From JBHIBA01 sp046758845 (lineage in GTDB: Bacteria > UBA8248 > JACPRG01 > G963555815): a stretch of 6,031 nucleotides of DNA. The stretch lies in contig JBHIBA010000290.1 in assembly GCA_046758845.1 (NCBI GenBank), positions 1 through 6,031 on the forward strand, read 5' to 3'. The notes beneath the pieces are model-generated. The model was not told where the DNA came from and searched no databases. It saw nothing but the letters and a program-made list of their open reading frames with translations. The translations under genes were made by a program, and so were the position numbers. This document shows positions 1-5,965 of this stretch, one piece after another; positions within the stretch are counted from its first letter, which is position 1; every line of letters starts with the position of its first letter.

Positions 1-7
1 CTTCTTT

Positions 8-57
8 CTTTGGCCGGATGCCCGTCTGGCTTCGCCAGCCGCAGCATCCGGCCAAAG
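8..57. repeat. Long two-level hairpin with 14-bp perfect arms
   Basis: The outer arms CTTTGGCCGGATGC (8-21) and GCATCCGGCCAAAG (44-57) are exact reverse complements. Nested inside is a second stem, CTGGC (26-30) with GCCAG (34-38), closing a TTC loop. No T-run follows on the + strand, where the next bases are AGCCAGTTTTATG. On the minus strand the arm is followed by AAGAAAG. It is therefore not a textbook intrinsic terminator. It may be a terminator for a gene outside the window, a REP-like dispersed palindrome or the edge of a mobile element; the sequence does not decide. Confidence 0.7.
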
Positions 58-95
58 AGCCAGTTTTATGCGAAAGAGAGCGGTCCCAAACGAGA

Positions 96-124
96 TTGAC
101 AGGCCCCAAAAAAGGGGTTCTAAA
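96..124 (+). promoter_or_regulatory. Candidate sigma70-type promoter for the 151-822 gene
   Basis: A perfect -35 hexamer TTGACA lies at 96-101. The best -10 at a 17-nt spacer is TCTAAA (119-124), which matches 4 of 6 consensus bases but lacks the conserved final T. Transcription would start near 131, giving a leader of about 20 nt before the ATG at 151. The spacer contains a small dyad, CCCC-AAAAAA-GGGG (104-117), which could be an operator or may be chance. Position and orientation fit the gene; promoter activity is inferred. Confidence 0.45.
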
Positions 125-150
125 TACTTCGAACAGTGTGGTGACCAGGA

Positions 151-822
151 ATGGTTCGACCCAGCTTTCATGGAAGATGGGAAATTCTGGGTGAGATGAG
201 GGAAGCTTCTAAGAGACAACCGAATCCGTACCTACTCGCACTGTTTACCGCTGTCTTTGCAGCTGTGTTCTCAGTTGTCGGCATCTATTACACCTCCAAG
301 AAGCAGACCGAGAGACTTCTCTTTGAGCAGAGGCTCGATAGCAGGAGGCGAGCATACGTCCTCTTCTTGGAGAAGATCGACCGAGAGAGATCTCCCCATT
401 TGAGTCGTCTTCTGAACCTCGGATCGGTTGCAGATCGTGTAGCAACCGATGGGGAAATTCAGGCTCTTGAAGATGCCTTCGGAGAACTTGCCACATTTCT
501 CCAGGACTATGAGCTATATTGGCAACTGAGCAACGACATGAGCATCCTCAGGATGTACGGTAGCCAGCGAATTGTAGGCTATTCGAAAGCTCTCCTCGCT
601 GTCATCAGCGGTCTACATTGGGAAATTGCGCTGGAAAAGTACCCAAGCGAACTACAGATCTACTACCACAGATGGAGGAACGCCCAAGAAAAGGGCATTG
701 CATACGGTTGGGAACCAAAAGTTACGGATGAAGATAGGTTAACTTTGATCGTTGCAGCGAAGCTCTTCAGCAACCTGCAAGACACGGTCCGCGCTGAGTT
801 CGAACGGGACCTCGTGGACTAG
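151..822 (+). CDS. Hypothetical single-pass membrane protein, unknown function
   Basis: This gene encodes a 223-residue protein that I do not recognise as any named family. A hydrophobic stretch at about residues 27-47 (beginning PYLLALFTAVF) is long enough for one membrane helix. A strongly basic patch follows (KK at 50-51, RRR at 65-67), so the positive-inside rule suggests the large C-terminal part faces the cytoplasm. Residues 52-223 are charged and look mostly helical, rich in Arg, Glu and Leu, with no Cys and no evident catalytic motif. The ATG at 151 is preceded by GGTGA (140-144) at 6-nt spacing, which supports this start. Met16 (ATG at 196) is an alternative that still keeps the helix. 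GC is about 50% on sampled lines, against 62-68% in the core genes, which hints at acquired DNA. It is transcribed toward, and converges with, the lspA operon. The coding call is good; the function is unknown. Confidence 0.75.
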   Translation: MVRPSFHGRWEILGEMREASKRQPNPYLLALFTAVFAAVFSVVGIYYTSKKQTERLLFEQRLDSRRRAYVLFLEKIDRERSPHLSRLLNLGSVADRVATDGEIQALEDAFGELATFLQDYELYWQLSNDMSILRMYGSQRIVGYSKALLAVISGLHWEIALEKYPSELQIYYHRWRNAQEKGIAYGWEPKVTDEDRLTLIVAAKLFSNLQDTVRAEFERDLVD

Positions 823-979
823 TGATACGAGGGGTTCTCTTCGAGGTGACGTAACATGTTGCGGGAGGCCACTGACGACCAGCTTCTGCTGAATGAACCG
901 AAAGTTAGTCTATAAGTTACGTTCTTAACTGAACCGACGATACCCTTACCCTCCCCTCACGCTCAGCTTTCGACAAGTC

Positions 980-1024
980 ATTGACCCGGCACGCCAGTGT
1001 GGAAACCCGACGCTGTGCGTCCGC
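980..1024 (+). repeat. 45-nt structured dispersed repeat, copy 1
   Basis: It matches 5966-6010 in the same orientation at 41 of 45 positions. It can fold into GCAC-GCCA-GTGT (989-1000), a GG-AAA-CC linker (1001-1007) and GACGC-TGT-GCGTC (1009-1021). The four differences from copy 2 fall at 987, 1000, 1008 and 1014. That at 1000 turns a G-C pair into a G-U pair, 1014 is in a loop and the other two are unpaired, so both stems are kept. It is probably a REP-like or transcribed intergenic element; its function is unknown. Confidence 0.75.
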
Positions 1025-1195
1025 GCCCCCAGCAAAACTTTCTTTTCGCGAAGGAAAGCGGCTCCGCAGGGCCGCCCTCCTTCGCAAGAAGCTTAGCCCG
1101 AGTCTCCCCCAACAACACGGTCATTCAGCCAATAATAAAAGCCACCAGAAGGTTACAGACGACCGAGGCAGCCGACCCCACACCCGACCTAAGCA

Positions 1196-1219
1196 GGCCC
1201 GGCCATGAAATGCCGGGCC
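1196..1219. terminator. GC-rich hairpin, possible terminator between convergent genes
   Basis: GGCCCGGC (1196-1203) and GCCGGGCC (1212-1219) form a perfect 8-bp stem around an 8-nt loop. On the + strand it is followed by GTCAAAAGTTTT, so a T-run begins only 8 nt downstream. On the minus strand no T-run follows. The stem is secure from sequence; the terminator role is inferred from its place between converging genes. Confidence 0.4.
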
Positions 1220-1227
1220 GTCAAAAG

Positions 1228-1250
1228 TTTTCCGGGGGGTCCAGGGGGGC
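1228..1250 (+). repeat. 23-nt G-rich repeat, copy 1 (inverted relative to copy 2)
   Basis: It begins TTTTCC and continues as GGGGGGTCCAGGGGGGC. The reverse complement of 6009-6031 matches it at 21 of 23 positions. It overlaps the left arm of the hairpin at 1241-1274. Two G6 runs separated by four bases are unusual and could form unusual DNA structures. Confidence 0.6.
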
Positions 1251-1274
1251 CGGCTTACAAAAAGGCCCCCCTGG
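1241..1274. terminator. Strong 11-bp GC hairpin, possible terminator of the lspA operon
   Basis: CCAGGGGGGCC (1241-1251) and GGCCCCCCTGG (1264-1274) are exact reverse complements around a 12-nt loop that holds an A5 run. The stem is very stable and lies 90 to 123 nt past the lspA stop codon. There is no clean T-run immediately after it on either strand, so intrinsic termination is possible but not shown. Confidence 0.4.
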
Positions 1275-1300
1275 GAAAATCCGGGCGCCTTTCTAAACAT

Positions 1301-1321
1301 GTCCTGAGCGAAGCCGAAGGA
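1301..1321 (+). repeat. Common short dispersed repeat (TCCTGAGC...GAAGGA type)
   Basis: The segment starts GTCCTGAGCGAAG and ends CCGAAGGA, with TCCT/AGGA ends that pair. I recognise it from memory as a short palindromic repeat scattered through intergenic DNA of many environmental bacteria. When read in frame it is often mistaken for protein (FGFAQD). Only one copy is visible here. Confidence 0.55.
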
Positions 1322-1333
1322 AGGCCCCCCACG

Positions 1334-1351
1334 AAAAAAAGCGCCCCCCGC
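1334..1351 (-). terminator. Weak terminator-like G-run plus T7 just past lspA
   Basis: Read on the minus strand, 13 nt past the lspA stop codon, GCGGGGGGCGC (1351-1341) is followed at once by seven T residues (1340-1334). The T-run is good, but the only stem I can draw is GCG/CGC, three base pairs. It may contribute to ending the operon transcript; the call is tentative. Confidence 0.25.
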
Positions 1352-1363
1352 AAAAAGCTCCAA

Positions 1364-1885
1364 TCATGAAGCCTTTCCTGGCTTGTTGGCCAGCAGCATC
1401 TCCAGCAGGATTAGCCCGACGCCGATGGTGATGGCCGAGTCGGCGGCGTTGAAAGCGGGCCAGTGGTAGTTCCCCACGTAGAAATCCAGGAAGTCCACGA
1501 CGGATCGAAAGCGAACGCGGTCGATCAGGTTCCCGATGGCGCCGCCCAGGATCAGCGGCAGCCCCCAGCGGTGGAGTTGTAGGCCGGGGTCGGATTTCAG
1601 GTAGTAATACACGATGCAGGCAGCGACGATCACAGAGATGATGACGAAGAGAGGAGTAACGATGGAGGGGTTGCCCGATGCCAGAAAGCCGAAGGCCGCG
1701 CCCGGGTTACGGATGAACGTCAGGTTGAAGAAGCCGGGGATGACGGTGATGGATTCGCCCGGAAAGAAGCGACTTTGGACCACGGCCTTGGTGATCTGAT
1801 CCAACAGGATGATCCCTGCCGCCACGGTGACCAGAAACGCAATCCTGGCCTTTTTAGGGGATTCCATAGCGGGGGCCGTTTCCAT
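1364..1885 (-). CDS. lspA: Lipoprotein signal peptidase (signal peptidase II)
   Basis: LspA is an inner-membrane aspartyl protease that cuts the signal peptide from prolipoproteins after the lipobox cysteine has been acylated. The 173-residue product has the usual length and four hydrophobic segments, at about residues 14-30, 60-70 with 74-95, 107-118 and 148-166. Signature blocks are visible: DQITK at 29-33, RNPGAAFG at 59-66, GNLIDR at 118-123 and FNAADS at 145-150. The catalytic aspartates are D122 and D149. The ATG at 1885 has GGAG (1891-1894) at 5-nt spacing, which fixes this start. Met7 is an in-frame alternative without better support. The gene begins 12 nt after the ileS stop, and its ribosome-binding site lies in that gap, so translational coupling to ileS is likely. 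No key residue is missing. Confidence 0.97.
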   Translation of the reverse strand: METAPAMESPKKARIAFLVTVAAGIILLDQITKAVVQSRFFPGESITVIPGFFNLTFIRNPGAAFGFLASGNPSIVTPLFVIISVIVAACIVYYYLKSDPGLQLHRWGLPLILGGAIGNLIDRVRFRSVVDFLDFYVGNYHWPAFNAADSAITIGVGLILLEMLLANKPGKAS

Positions 1886-1897
1886 CTCAGCTCCGGG
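1886..1897 (-). promoter_or_regulatory. lspA ribosome-binding site in the ileS-lspA gap
   Basis: On the minus strand the whole 12-nt gap reads CCCGGAGCTGAG. GGAG ends 5 nt before the lspA ATG. The closeness of the ileS TGA stop (1898-1900) suggests ribosomes finishing ileS can begin lspA. Confidence 0.7.
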
Positions 1898-4729
1898 TCA
1901 ACCCAACTCAGCCAAAATGGATGCGCATCGGTGGCAGAGGGTCGGGTGGTTCGGGTCCCGACCGACAGTGGGAAGAACCATCCAGCACCGCTCGCACTTC
2001 TCGCCCTTGGCCTTCTCGACCTCGATGGTCCATGATTGCGCCTGACTGTCTGGAGGCAAATATGGTGGATTGGGGTCGGGTAGTACTTCCACGGCCGACA
2101 CTATGAAAACCGCAGGGAGATCCGCTTCGTATTCTTTCAGGAGGTCGTATAATTTCCCCGATGCGCGAATTATTACTTTCGCATTTAGTGCACTACCAAG
2201 GCCTTGACCCTTACGTTTGTCTTCAAGTGCTTTCAAGACGGTATAGCGTAATCCTGGGATAATCTCTCCCCACCTGTTAGCCAATTCGTTATCGATCTGG
2301 GATTCGTTAACTTCCGGGAGAAGGGCCAGGTGGACGCTCGGCTCCCGACTCTTTGGGTCGCCCGGAAGAAATTCCCACACCTCGTCGGCCGTAAAGGGCA
2401 AGATGGGCGCCATCAGGCGGACCATGGCGTCGGCCAATTGGTGCAGAACCGTCTGAGCGCTTCGGCGGGCGTGGGAATCGGCCTGCTCGACGTAGAGGCG
2501 GTCTTTGATCACGTCCAGGTAAAAGGCCGAGAGGTCCACCGCGCAGAAGTTGTGAAAGGCGTGATAGAAGATGTGGAATTCGTACCGGGCGAAGGCTTCC
2601 CGCACCCTTCGGATCAGCCCCGCCAGGCGGTGGAGCATCAGCCGGTCCATCTCGGGGAGCCTCTCGTAGGGGACGCCGTCCCGCGAAGGATCAAAGTCGT
2701 ACAGATTGCCCAGCAGGAAGCGGAACGTGTTGCGGATGCGGCGGTAAGCCTCGGAGTTTCGCTTCAGGATCTCCTCTGAGAGCCGCACGTCCTCGCGGTA
2801 ATCCTCCGAAGCCACCCAGAGCCGGATGATCTCCGCGCCGCTCTTCTTGATGATGTCCAGTGGCGAGATGACGTTCCCCAGGGACTTGGACATCTTCCGT
2901 CCTTCGGCGTCCACGACGTATCCGTGGGTCAAGACGGTTTTGAAGGGCGCGCGGTTTCGCGTTCCCGTCGAAGTCAGCAGCGAGCTGTGGAACCACCCCC
3001 GGTGCTGGTCGCTGCCCTCCAGGTACATGTCGGCCGGCCAGGAAAGTTCCGGGTCGGGCTCCAGGACGGCGGCGTGCGTGACGCCCGACTCGAACCACAC
3101 GTCCAGGATGTCCGTCACCTTCTCGAAGTGTTTTGCGCTGCACGCCGGACAGGCCAGCCCTTCCGGCGTTAAGTCCGCAATGTCCCGTTCGAACCAGGCA
3201 TCGACCCCTTTCTTCTCCATCCACTCGGCCGCCATCTCTGCGATGCCGGCGTCGATCACCGCCTCTCCGCAATCGGCGCACGTGAAGGCCGGAATCGGCA
3301 CCCCCCAGGTCCGCTGGCGGGAGATGCACCAGTCCGGCCGGTTCTCGACCATTCCGTAGATGCGCTCCCGTCCCCAGGCCGGGAGCCACTCGACGCGGTT
3401 AATCTGCTCCAGGGCCTTTTTCCGGAGGTTGCTTTTCTCCATGGAGATGAACCACTGGGGGGTCGCGCGAAAGATGACCGGGTTTCGGCAACGCCAGCAA
3501 TGGGGGTACTGGTGTCGGATCTCTTCTCTGGCCACCAGCCGCCCGGACTCTTCCAGGTGGCGGACGATGGAGGGGTTGGCCTCCCACACGTTCATTCCGC
3601 CGAAGAAAGGAAGATCTTGGGTGAACCGGCCGTGATCGTCCACCGGGCTGAGGACGTCCAGGCCGTAGGCCCTTCCTGTCTCGTAGTCTTCCCGGCCGTG
3701 TCCCGGAGCGGTGTGGACTACGCCGGTACCCTGATCCAGCGTGACGTACTCGGCCAGAACCCCCATCGACTCTCGGTCCAGGAAAGGGTGCCGGAAGACT
3801 GCGCCCTGGAGGGCCTTTCCGGGAAATCTTCTGAGGAGGCGGAACTTGGGCGCCTGGAAAAATTCCATCAGGGCGGGCGCCAGGCGCTCGGCCACGATCC
3901 AGCGGCGGGTCTTTCCGCCCGCATCGGCTTCCACCAGGGCATAGTCGTACTCGGGGTGGAAGGCCACGGCCAGATTCGCCGGAAGCGTCCAGGGGGTCGT
4001 CGTCCAGATGACGACGGCTGTTTCCTCGGGGAGGTCTTTCACCTCCCCGCCGCGGAGGTAAGGGAATTCGACGTAGATGCTGGGCGAGGTGTGGTCCTCG
4101 TATTCGACCTCGGCCTCGGCCAGCGCGGTGAGGTCATGGGTGCACCACAGGACGGGTTTCATCCCCCGGTACACCTCACCGGAGCGGAAGAACTTGGCGA
4201 GCTCGCGCACGGTGGCGGCCTCGAAACTGTGCGCCATCGTCAAGTAAGGCGTGTCCCAAGCGCCGTAGGCGCCGAGACGCTCGAACTCCTCCCGCTGGAT
4301 GTGGACGTATTTCTCCGCGAAGGCCCGGCAGCGGCGCCGCTTCTCGGACGGAGGGAGGGTGTCTTTTTGCTTTCCCAGCTCCCGGTCGACCTGGTGTTCG
4401 ATGGGCAGGCCGTGGCAGTCCCAGCCCGGAAGGTACGGGGCGTCATAGCCCTCCATCGTTCTGACGCGGACGATGAAGTCCTTCAGCACTTTGTTGAGGG
4501 CCGTCCCCATGTGGATGTGGCCGTTGGCGTAGGGGGGGCCGTCGTGGAGGACGAATTTTCGGTCGCCCCGGCGGGCCTTGCGCAAGCGGCCGTAGATGTC
4601 GAGTTTCTTCCACTGGAGGAGGCGCTTGGGCTCGTTCTCCGGAAGGTTCGCCTTCATGCGAAAGTCCGTCCGGGGGAGGTTGAGCGTCGTCTTGTAGTCG
4701 AGTTTTTCCGTCATGCGGCTCACGGTCAT
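1898..4729 (-). CDS. ileS: Isoleucine--tRNA ligase (IleRS), class I
   Basis: This cytoplasmic enzyme activates isoleucine with ATP, loads it onto tRNA-Ile and edits misactivated valine. The 943-residue length matches bacterial IleRS (938 in E. coli). The Rossmann catalytic core carries PPYANGHIHMG with the HIGH-type motif at 71-74, SDQHRGWF at 573-580 and KMSKS at 612-616. The inserted editing domain shows TTTPWTLPAN (243-252) and GTGVVHTAPGHG (334-345). H339 and D348 correspond to the editing residues H333 and D342 of E. coli. Cysteine pairs at 411/414, 484/487 and 527/530 could bind metal. The C-terminal zinc finger is C912-x2-C915...C932-x2-C935. The anticodon-binding helices occupy about 690-850. 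ATG at 4729 is used here, but Met6 (ATG at 4714) gives an N-terminus closer to E. coli and is equally possible. The gene lies 36 nt after trpS. A low-GC patch covers residues about 807-877. Confidence 0.98.
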   Translation of the reverse strand: MTVSRMTEKLDYKTTLNLPRTDFRMKANLPENEPKRLLQWKKLDIYGRLRKARRGDRKFVLHDGPPYANGHIHMGTALNKVLKDFIVRVRTMEGYDAPYLPGWDCHGLPIEHQVDRELGKQKDTLPPSEKRRRCRAFAEKYVHIQREEFERLGAYGAWDTPYLTMAHSFEAATVRELAKFFRSGEVYRGMKPVLWCTHDLTALAEAEVEYEDHTSPSIYVEFPYLRGGEVKDLPEETAVVIWTTTPWTLPANLAVAFHPEYDYALVEADAGGKTRRWIVAERLAPALMEFFQAPKFRLLRRFPGKALQGAVFRHPFLDRESMGVLAEYVTLDQGTGVVHTAPGHGREDYETGRAYGLDVLSPVDDHGRFTQDLPFFGGMNVWEANPSIVRHLEESGRLVAREEIRHQYPHCWRCRNPVIFRATPQWFISMEKSNLRKKALEQINRVEWLPAWGRERIYGMVENRPDWCISRQRTWGVPIPAFTCADCGEAVIDAGIAEMAAEWMEKKGVDAWFERDIADLTPEGLACPACSAKHFEKVTDILDVWFESGVTHAAVLEPDPELSWPADMYLEGSDQHRGWFHSSLLTSTGTRNRAPFKTVLTHGYVVDAEGRKMSKSLGNVISPLDIIKKSGAEIIRLWVASEDYREDVRLSEEILKRNSEAYRRIRNTFRFLLGNLYDFDPSRDGVPYERLPEMDRLMLHRLAGLIRRVREAFARYEFHIFYHAFHNFCAVDLSAFYLDVIKDRLYVEQADSHARRSAQTVLHQLADAMVRLMAPILPFTADEVWEFLPGDPKSREPSVHLALLPEVNESQIDNELANRWGEIIPGLRYTVLKALEDKRKGQGLGSALNAKVIIRASGKLYDLLKEYEADLPAVFIVSAVEVLPDPNPPYLPPDSQAQSWTIEVEKAKGEKCERCWMVLPTVGRDPNHPTLCHRCASILAELG
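2101..2310. other. Low-GC patch inside the 3' part of ileS
   Basis: By hand count 95 of 210 bases are G or C (45%), whereas the next 120 bases into the gene are about 63% and sampled core lines reach 68%. Codons here include TTA, CTA, ATA, AGG and AAT, which are scarce elsewhere in the gene, yet the reading frame is intact. The patch encodes part of the C-terminal region before the zinc finger. Possible causes are a recombined segment, local mRNA constraints or an internal regulatory site. Confidence 0.6.
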
Positions 4730-4745
4730 CCGGGCAAAACCCCGG
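4730..4745 (-). promoter_or_regulatory. Small hairpin directly before the ileS ATG
   Basis: On the minus strand CCGGG-GTTTTG-CCCGG pairs five bases and ends at the base before the ATG at 4729. It occupies the place of the ribosome-binding site, for which only a weak CGGGG is seen. It could reduce initiation at this ATG, or mean that Met6 (ATG at 4714, behind GTGAG) is the working start. Confidence 0.3.
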
Positions 4746-4765
4746 TTCGGTCCATCGGTCGACTC

Positions 4766-5758
4766 TTATAGGTGCATCGCGGCCTTGGCCTCGTCCAAGG
4801 TTTTTTGGGCTTCCGCGCGGGCCTTTCGGCTCCCCTCCATCAGAATGTCTTTGACCGCGTTGGTGTCCGAAAGGATCTCGCGCCTCCGCTCCTGGATGGG
4901 TTCCAGGTACGCAGCCATGTTCTTGTGGAGGACCTTTTTGCAATCGATGCAGCCGATCCCCGCGGTCCGGCAGCCCTCGGCGGACCACTTCAGCTCCTCG
5001 ACGGAGGAGAAAATCTTGTGAAGGTCGTAGACGGGGCAGACGTCGGGGTTGCCGGGGTCGGACCGGCGCTTGCGGGCCGGGTCGGTCACCATCGTCATGA
5101 GCTTTTGTTTCAGGGGCTCGCCCTCGTCGCTCAGGTAGATGGCGTTGTTGTAGCTCTTGCTCATCTTGCGACCGTCGGTGCCGGGAAGCTTGAGGACCTC
5201 GGTCAGCTTGGGCAGGGGCTCCGGGAAAACCTGGGCTTTGGTGATGTAGTGAAACCGCCGAACGACCTCCCGGGCCAGCTCGATGTGCGCCACCTGATCC
5301 ACCCCCACCGGAACCCAGTTGGCCTTGTAGATGATAATGTCCGCCGTCTGGAGCAGGGGATACCCCAAGAACCCGTACGTGCCGAGGTCCACGTTCGAGA
5401 GCTCCTGCTGCTGTTCCTTGTAAGAGGGAACCCGCTCCAGCCACGCCAGCGGGGTGATCATCGAGAGCAGCAGGTGAAGCTCCGCATGCTCCGGGACCTG
5501 GGACTGGACGAAGATCGCGCTGCTTTCCGGGTCCAGGCCCGAGGCCATCCAGTCAACGGCCATCTCCACGATCAGGGGCTGGAGTTGGCTGGTGTCGTCG
5601 TAGTCGGTGGTGAGGGCGTGCAGGTCGGCGATGAAGAAAAAGCAGCGGTAGTCCCCTTGGAGGTCCACCCAGTTCTTGAGGGCGCCGAAGAAATTGCCCA
5701 GGTGCAACCTGCCGGAAGGCCGCATCCCGCTGAGGACGCGTTCCTGTTTCGTCTCCAA
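4766..5758 (-). CDS. trpS: Tryptophan--tRNA ligase (TrpRS), probable iron-sulfur type
   Basis: This cytoplasmic class I enzyme charges tRNA-Trp with tryptophan. Numbering from the TTG at 5758 gives 330 residues, the normal length. GMRPSGRLHLGN (11-22) holds the HIGH-type motif HLGN, YPLLQTADI (133-141) the tryptophan-pocket aspartate D140, GVDQ (152-155) a conserved block and KMSKS (198-202) the ATP loop. The C-terminal part carries C241-x21-C263-x6-C270-x2-C273, nearly the spacing that binds a [4Fe-4S] cluster in Thermotoga maritima TrpRS. The frame stays open to a GTG at 5827. The extra 23 residues are arginine-rich and unlike the family, and that GTG abuts the -10 box of the promoter at 5828-5856. 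The TTG has AAGGGG 10 nt upstream and keeps the strand before GMRPSG. Met35 of the long form is too short. It is the first gene of trpS-ileS-lspA. Confidence 0.96.
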   Translation of the reverse strand: METKQERVLSGMRPSGRLHLGNFFGALKNWVDLQGDYRCFFFIADLHALTTDYDDTSQLQPLIVEMAVDWMASGLDPESSAIFVQSQVPEHAELHLLLSMITPLAWLERVPSYKEQQQELSNVDLGTYGFLGYPLLQTADIIIYKANWVPVGVDQVAHIELAREVVRRFHYITKAQVFPEPLPKLTEVLKLPGTDGRKMSKSYNNAIYLSDEGEPLKQKLMTMVTDPARKRRSDPGNPDVCPVYDLHKIFSSVEELKWSAEGCRTAGIGCIDCKKVLHKNMAAYLEPIQERRREILSDTNAVKDILMEGSRKARAEAQKTLDEAKAAMHL

Positions 5759-5768
5759 GGTTCTGGTT

Positions 5769-5774
5769 CCCCTT
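5769..5774 (-). promoter_or_regulatory. Ribosome-binding site that favours the TTG start of trpS
   Basis: AAGGGG on the minus strand ends 10 nt before the TTG at 5758-5756. The GTG at 5827 has no comparable sequence upstream. The leader between promoter and TTG can form a loose CCCGG/CCGGG pairing (5798-5802 with 5776-5780), which leaves this site free. Confidence 0.55.
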
Positions 5775-5827
5775 ACCCGGAAAAGCCGATGCCCCTGCCG
5801 GGACCGCCCACGTCGATTACCGCACAC

Positions 5828-5856
5828 AATATAGGAGTTGAGGGCAAAGCAATCAA
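5828..5856 (-). promoter_or_regulatory. Sigma70-type promoter of trpS-ileS-lspA
   Basis: On the minus strand the -35 TTGATT (5856-5851) and -10 TATATT (5833-5828) are separated by exactly 17 nt. They match the consensus at 4 and 5 of 6 positions. Transcription would start near 5821, leaving a leader of about 62 nt before the TTG at 5758. It is an AT-rich island in GC-rich DNA directly upstream of the first operon gene. I see no T-box, attenuator or leader peptide in the short leader. Confidence 0.65.
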
Positions 5857-5965
5857 TTTGCGGGAACCGGGGGGGCTTTTTTGGGCACTTGCGTGCCGGC
5901 CGAACTGCGGTTGAAGGCGTGTACGCTTAAGCCGCACGTCTTGGGCGCACACCTTCCAATGGGTG
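5857..5965. other. Non-coding stretch upstream of trpS with a G7-C-T6 motif and hairpins
   Basis: No gene is seen. GGGGGGG (5869-5875), C and TTTTTT (5877-5882) stand next to a GGCAC-TTGC-GTGCC hairpin (5884-5897). The T-run lies before, not after, the hairpin on the + strand, so it is not an ordinary rightward terminator. A second weak dyad, GCGT-GT-ACGC, lies at 5918-5927. The G-run/T-run arrangement resembles those near 1260-1275 and 1334-1351. Confidence 0.5.

Larger units (their letters stand above)
823..1363. other. Convergent intergenic region rich in palindromes and repeats
   Basis: This 541-nt gap between convergent genes holds no credible gene. Its first part, to about 950, is as AT-rich as the gene to its left. 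It contains an ACGTAAC/GTTACGT inverted repeat (849-855 and 916-922) and a small CAGC-TTCT-GCTG hairpin (880-891). From about 980 it becomes GC-rich. Besides the repeats listed separately it has an imperfect hairpin at 1038-1058 (CTTTC/GAAAG arms), GCGGC/GCCGC arms at 1058-1075 and CTTC-GCAA-GAAG at 1080-1091. The short open frames here are built from these repeats and resemble no protein family. Confidence 0.7.

Noticed and set aside
8..57. The left hairpin as an attC or insertion-sequence end
   Set aside because: It lacks the GTT/AAC core ends, has no adjacent transposase and no visible target duplication in the window.
849..922. Possible integron attC-like site: ACGTAAC and GTTACGT, 60 nt apart, just after the accessory gene
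   Set aside because: Each end matches the attC core consensus at only 6 of 7 positions, the inner arms do not pair convincingly, and no integrase or second cassette is visible.
980..1024. CRISPR repeat or tRNA gene
   Set aside because: The two copies are about 5 kb apart with genes between them, and the fold of two short stems does not form a cloverleaf.
981..1363. Short open frames in the intergenic region, including a leftward 80-codon one at 1121-1363
   Set aside because: They are built from palindromes, G/C runs and the 1301-1321 repeat (which reads FGFAQD), have no convincing start signals and no protein-like pattern.
5759..5821. T-box riboswitch or attenuator in the trpS leader
   Set aside because: The leader is only about 62 nt and has no T-box sequence, no run of Trp codons and no terminator with a T-run.
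3500..5914. Two long rightward open frames (3500-4771 and 4772-5914) opposite ileS and trpS
   Set aside because: They are antisense to secure genes, lack family motifs, and are expected in GC-rich coding DNA where the opposite frame rarely meets stop codons.
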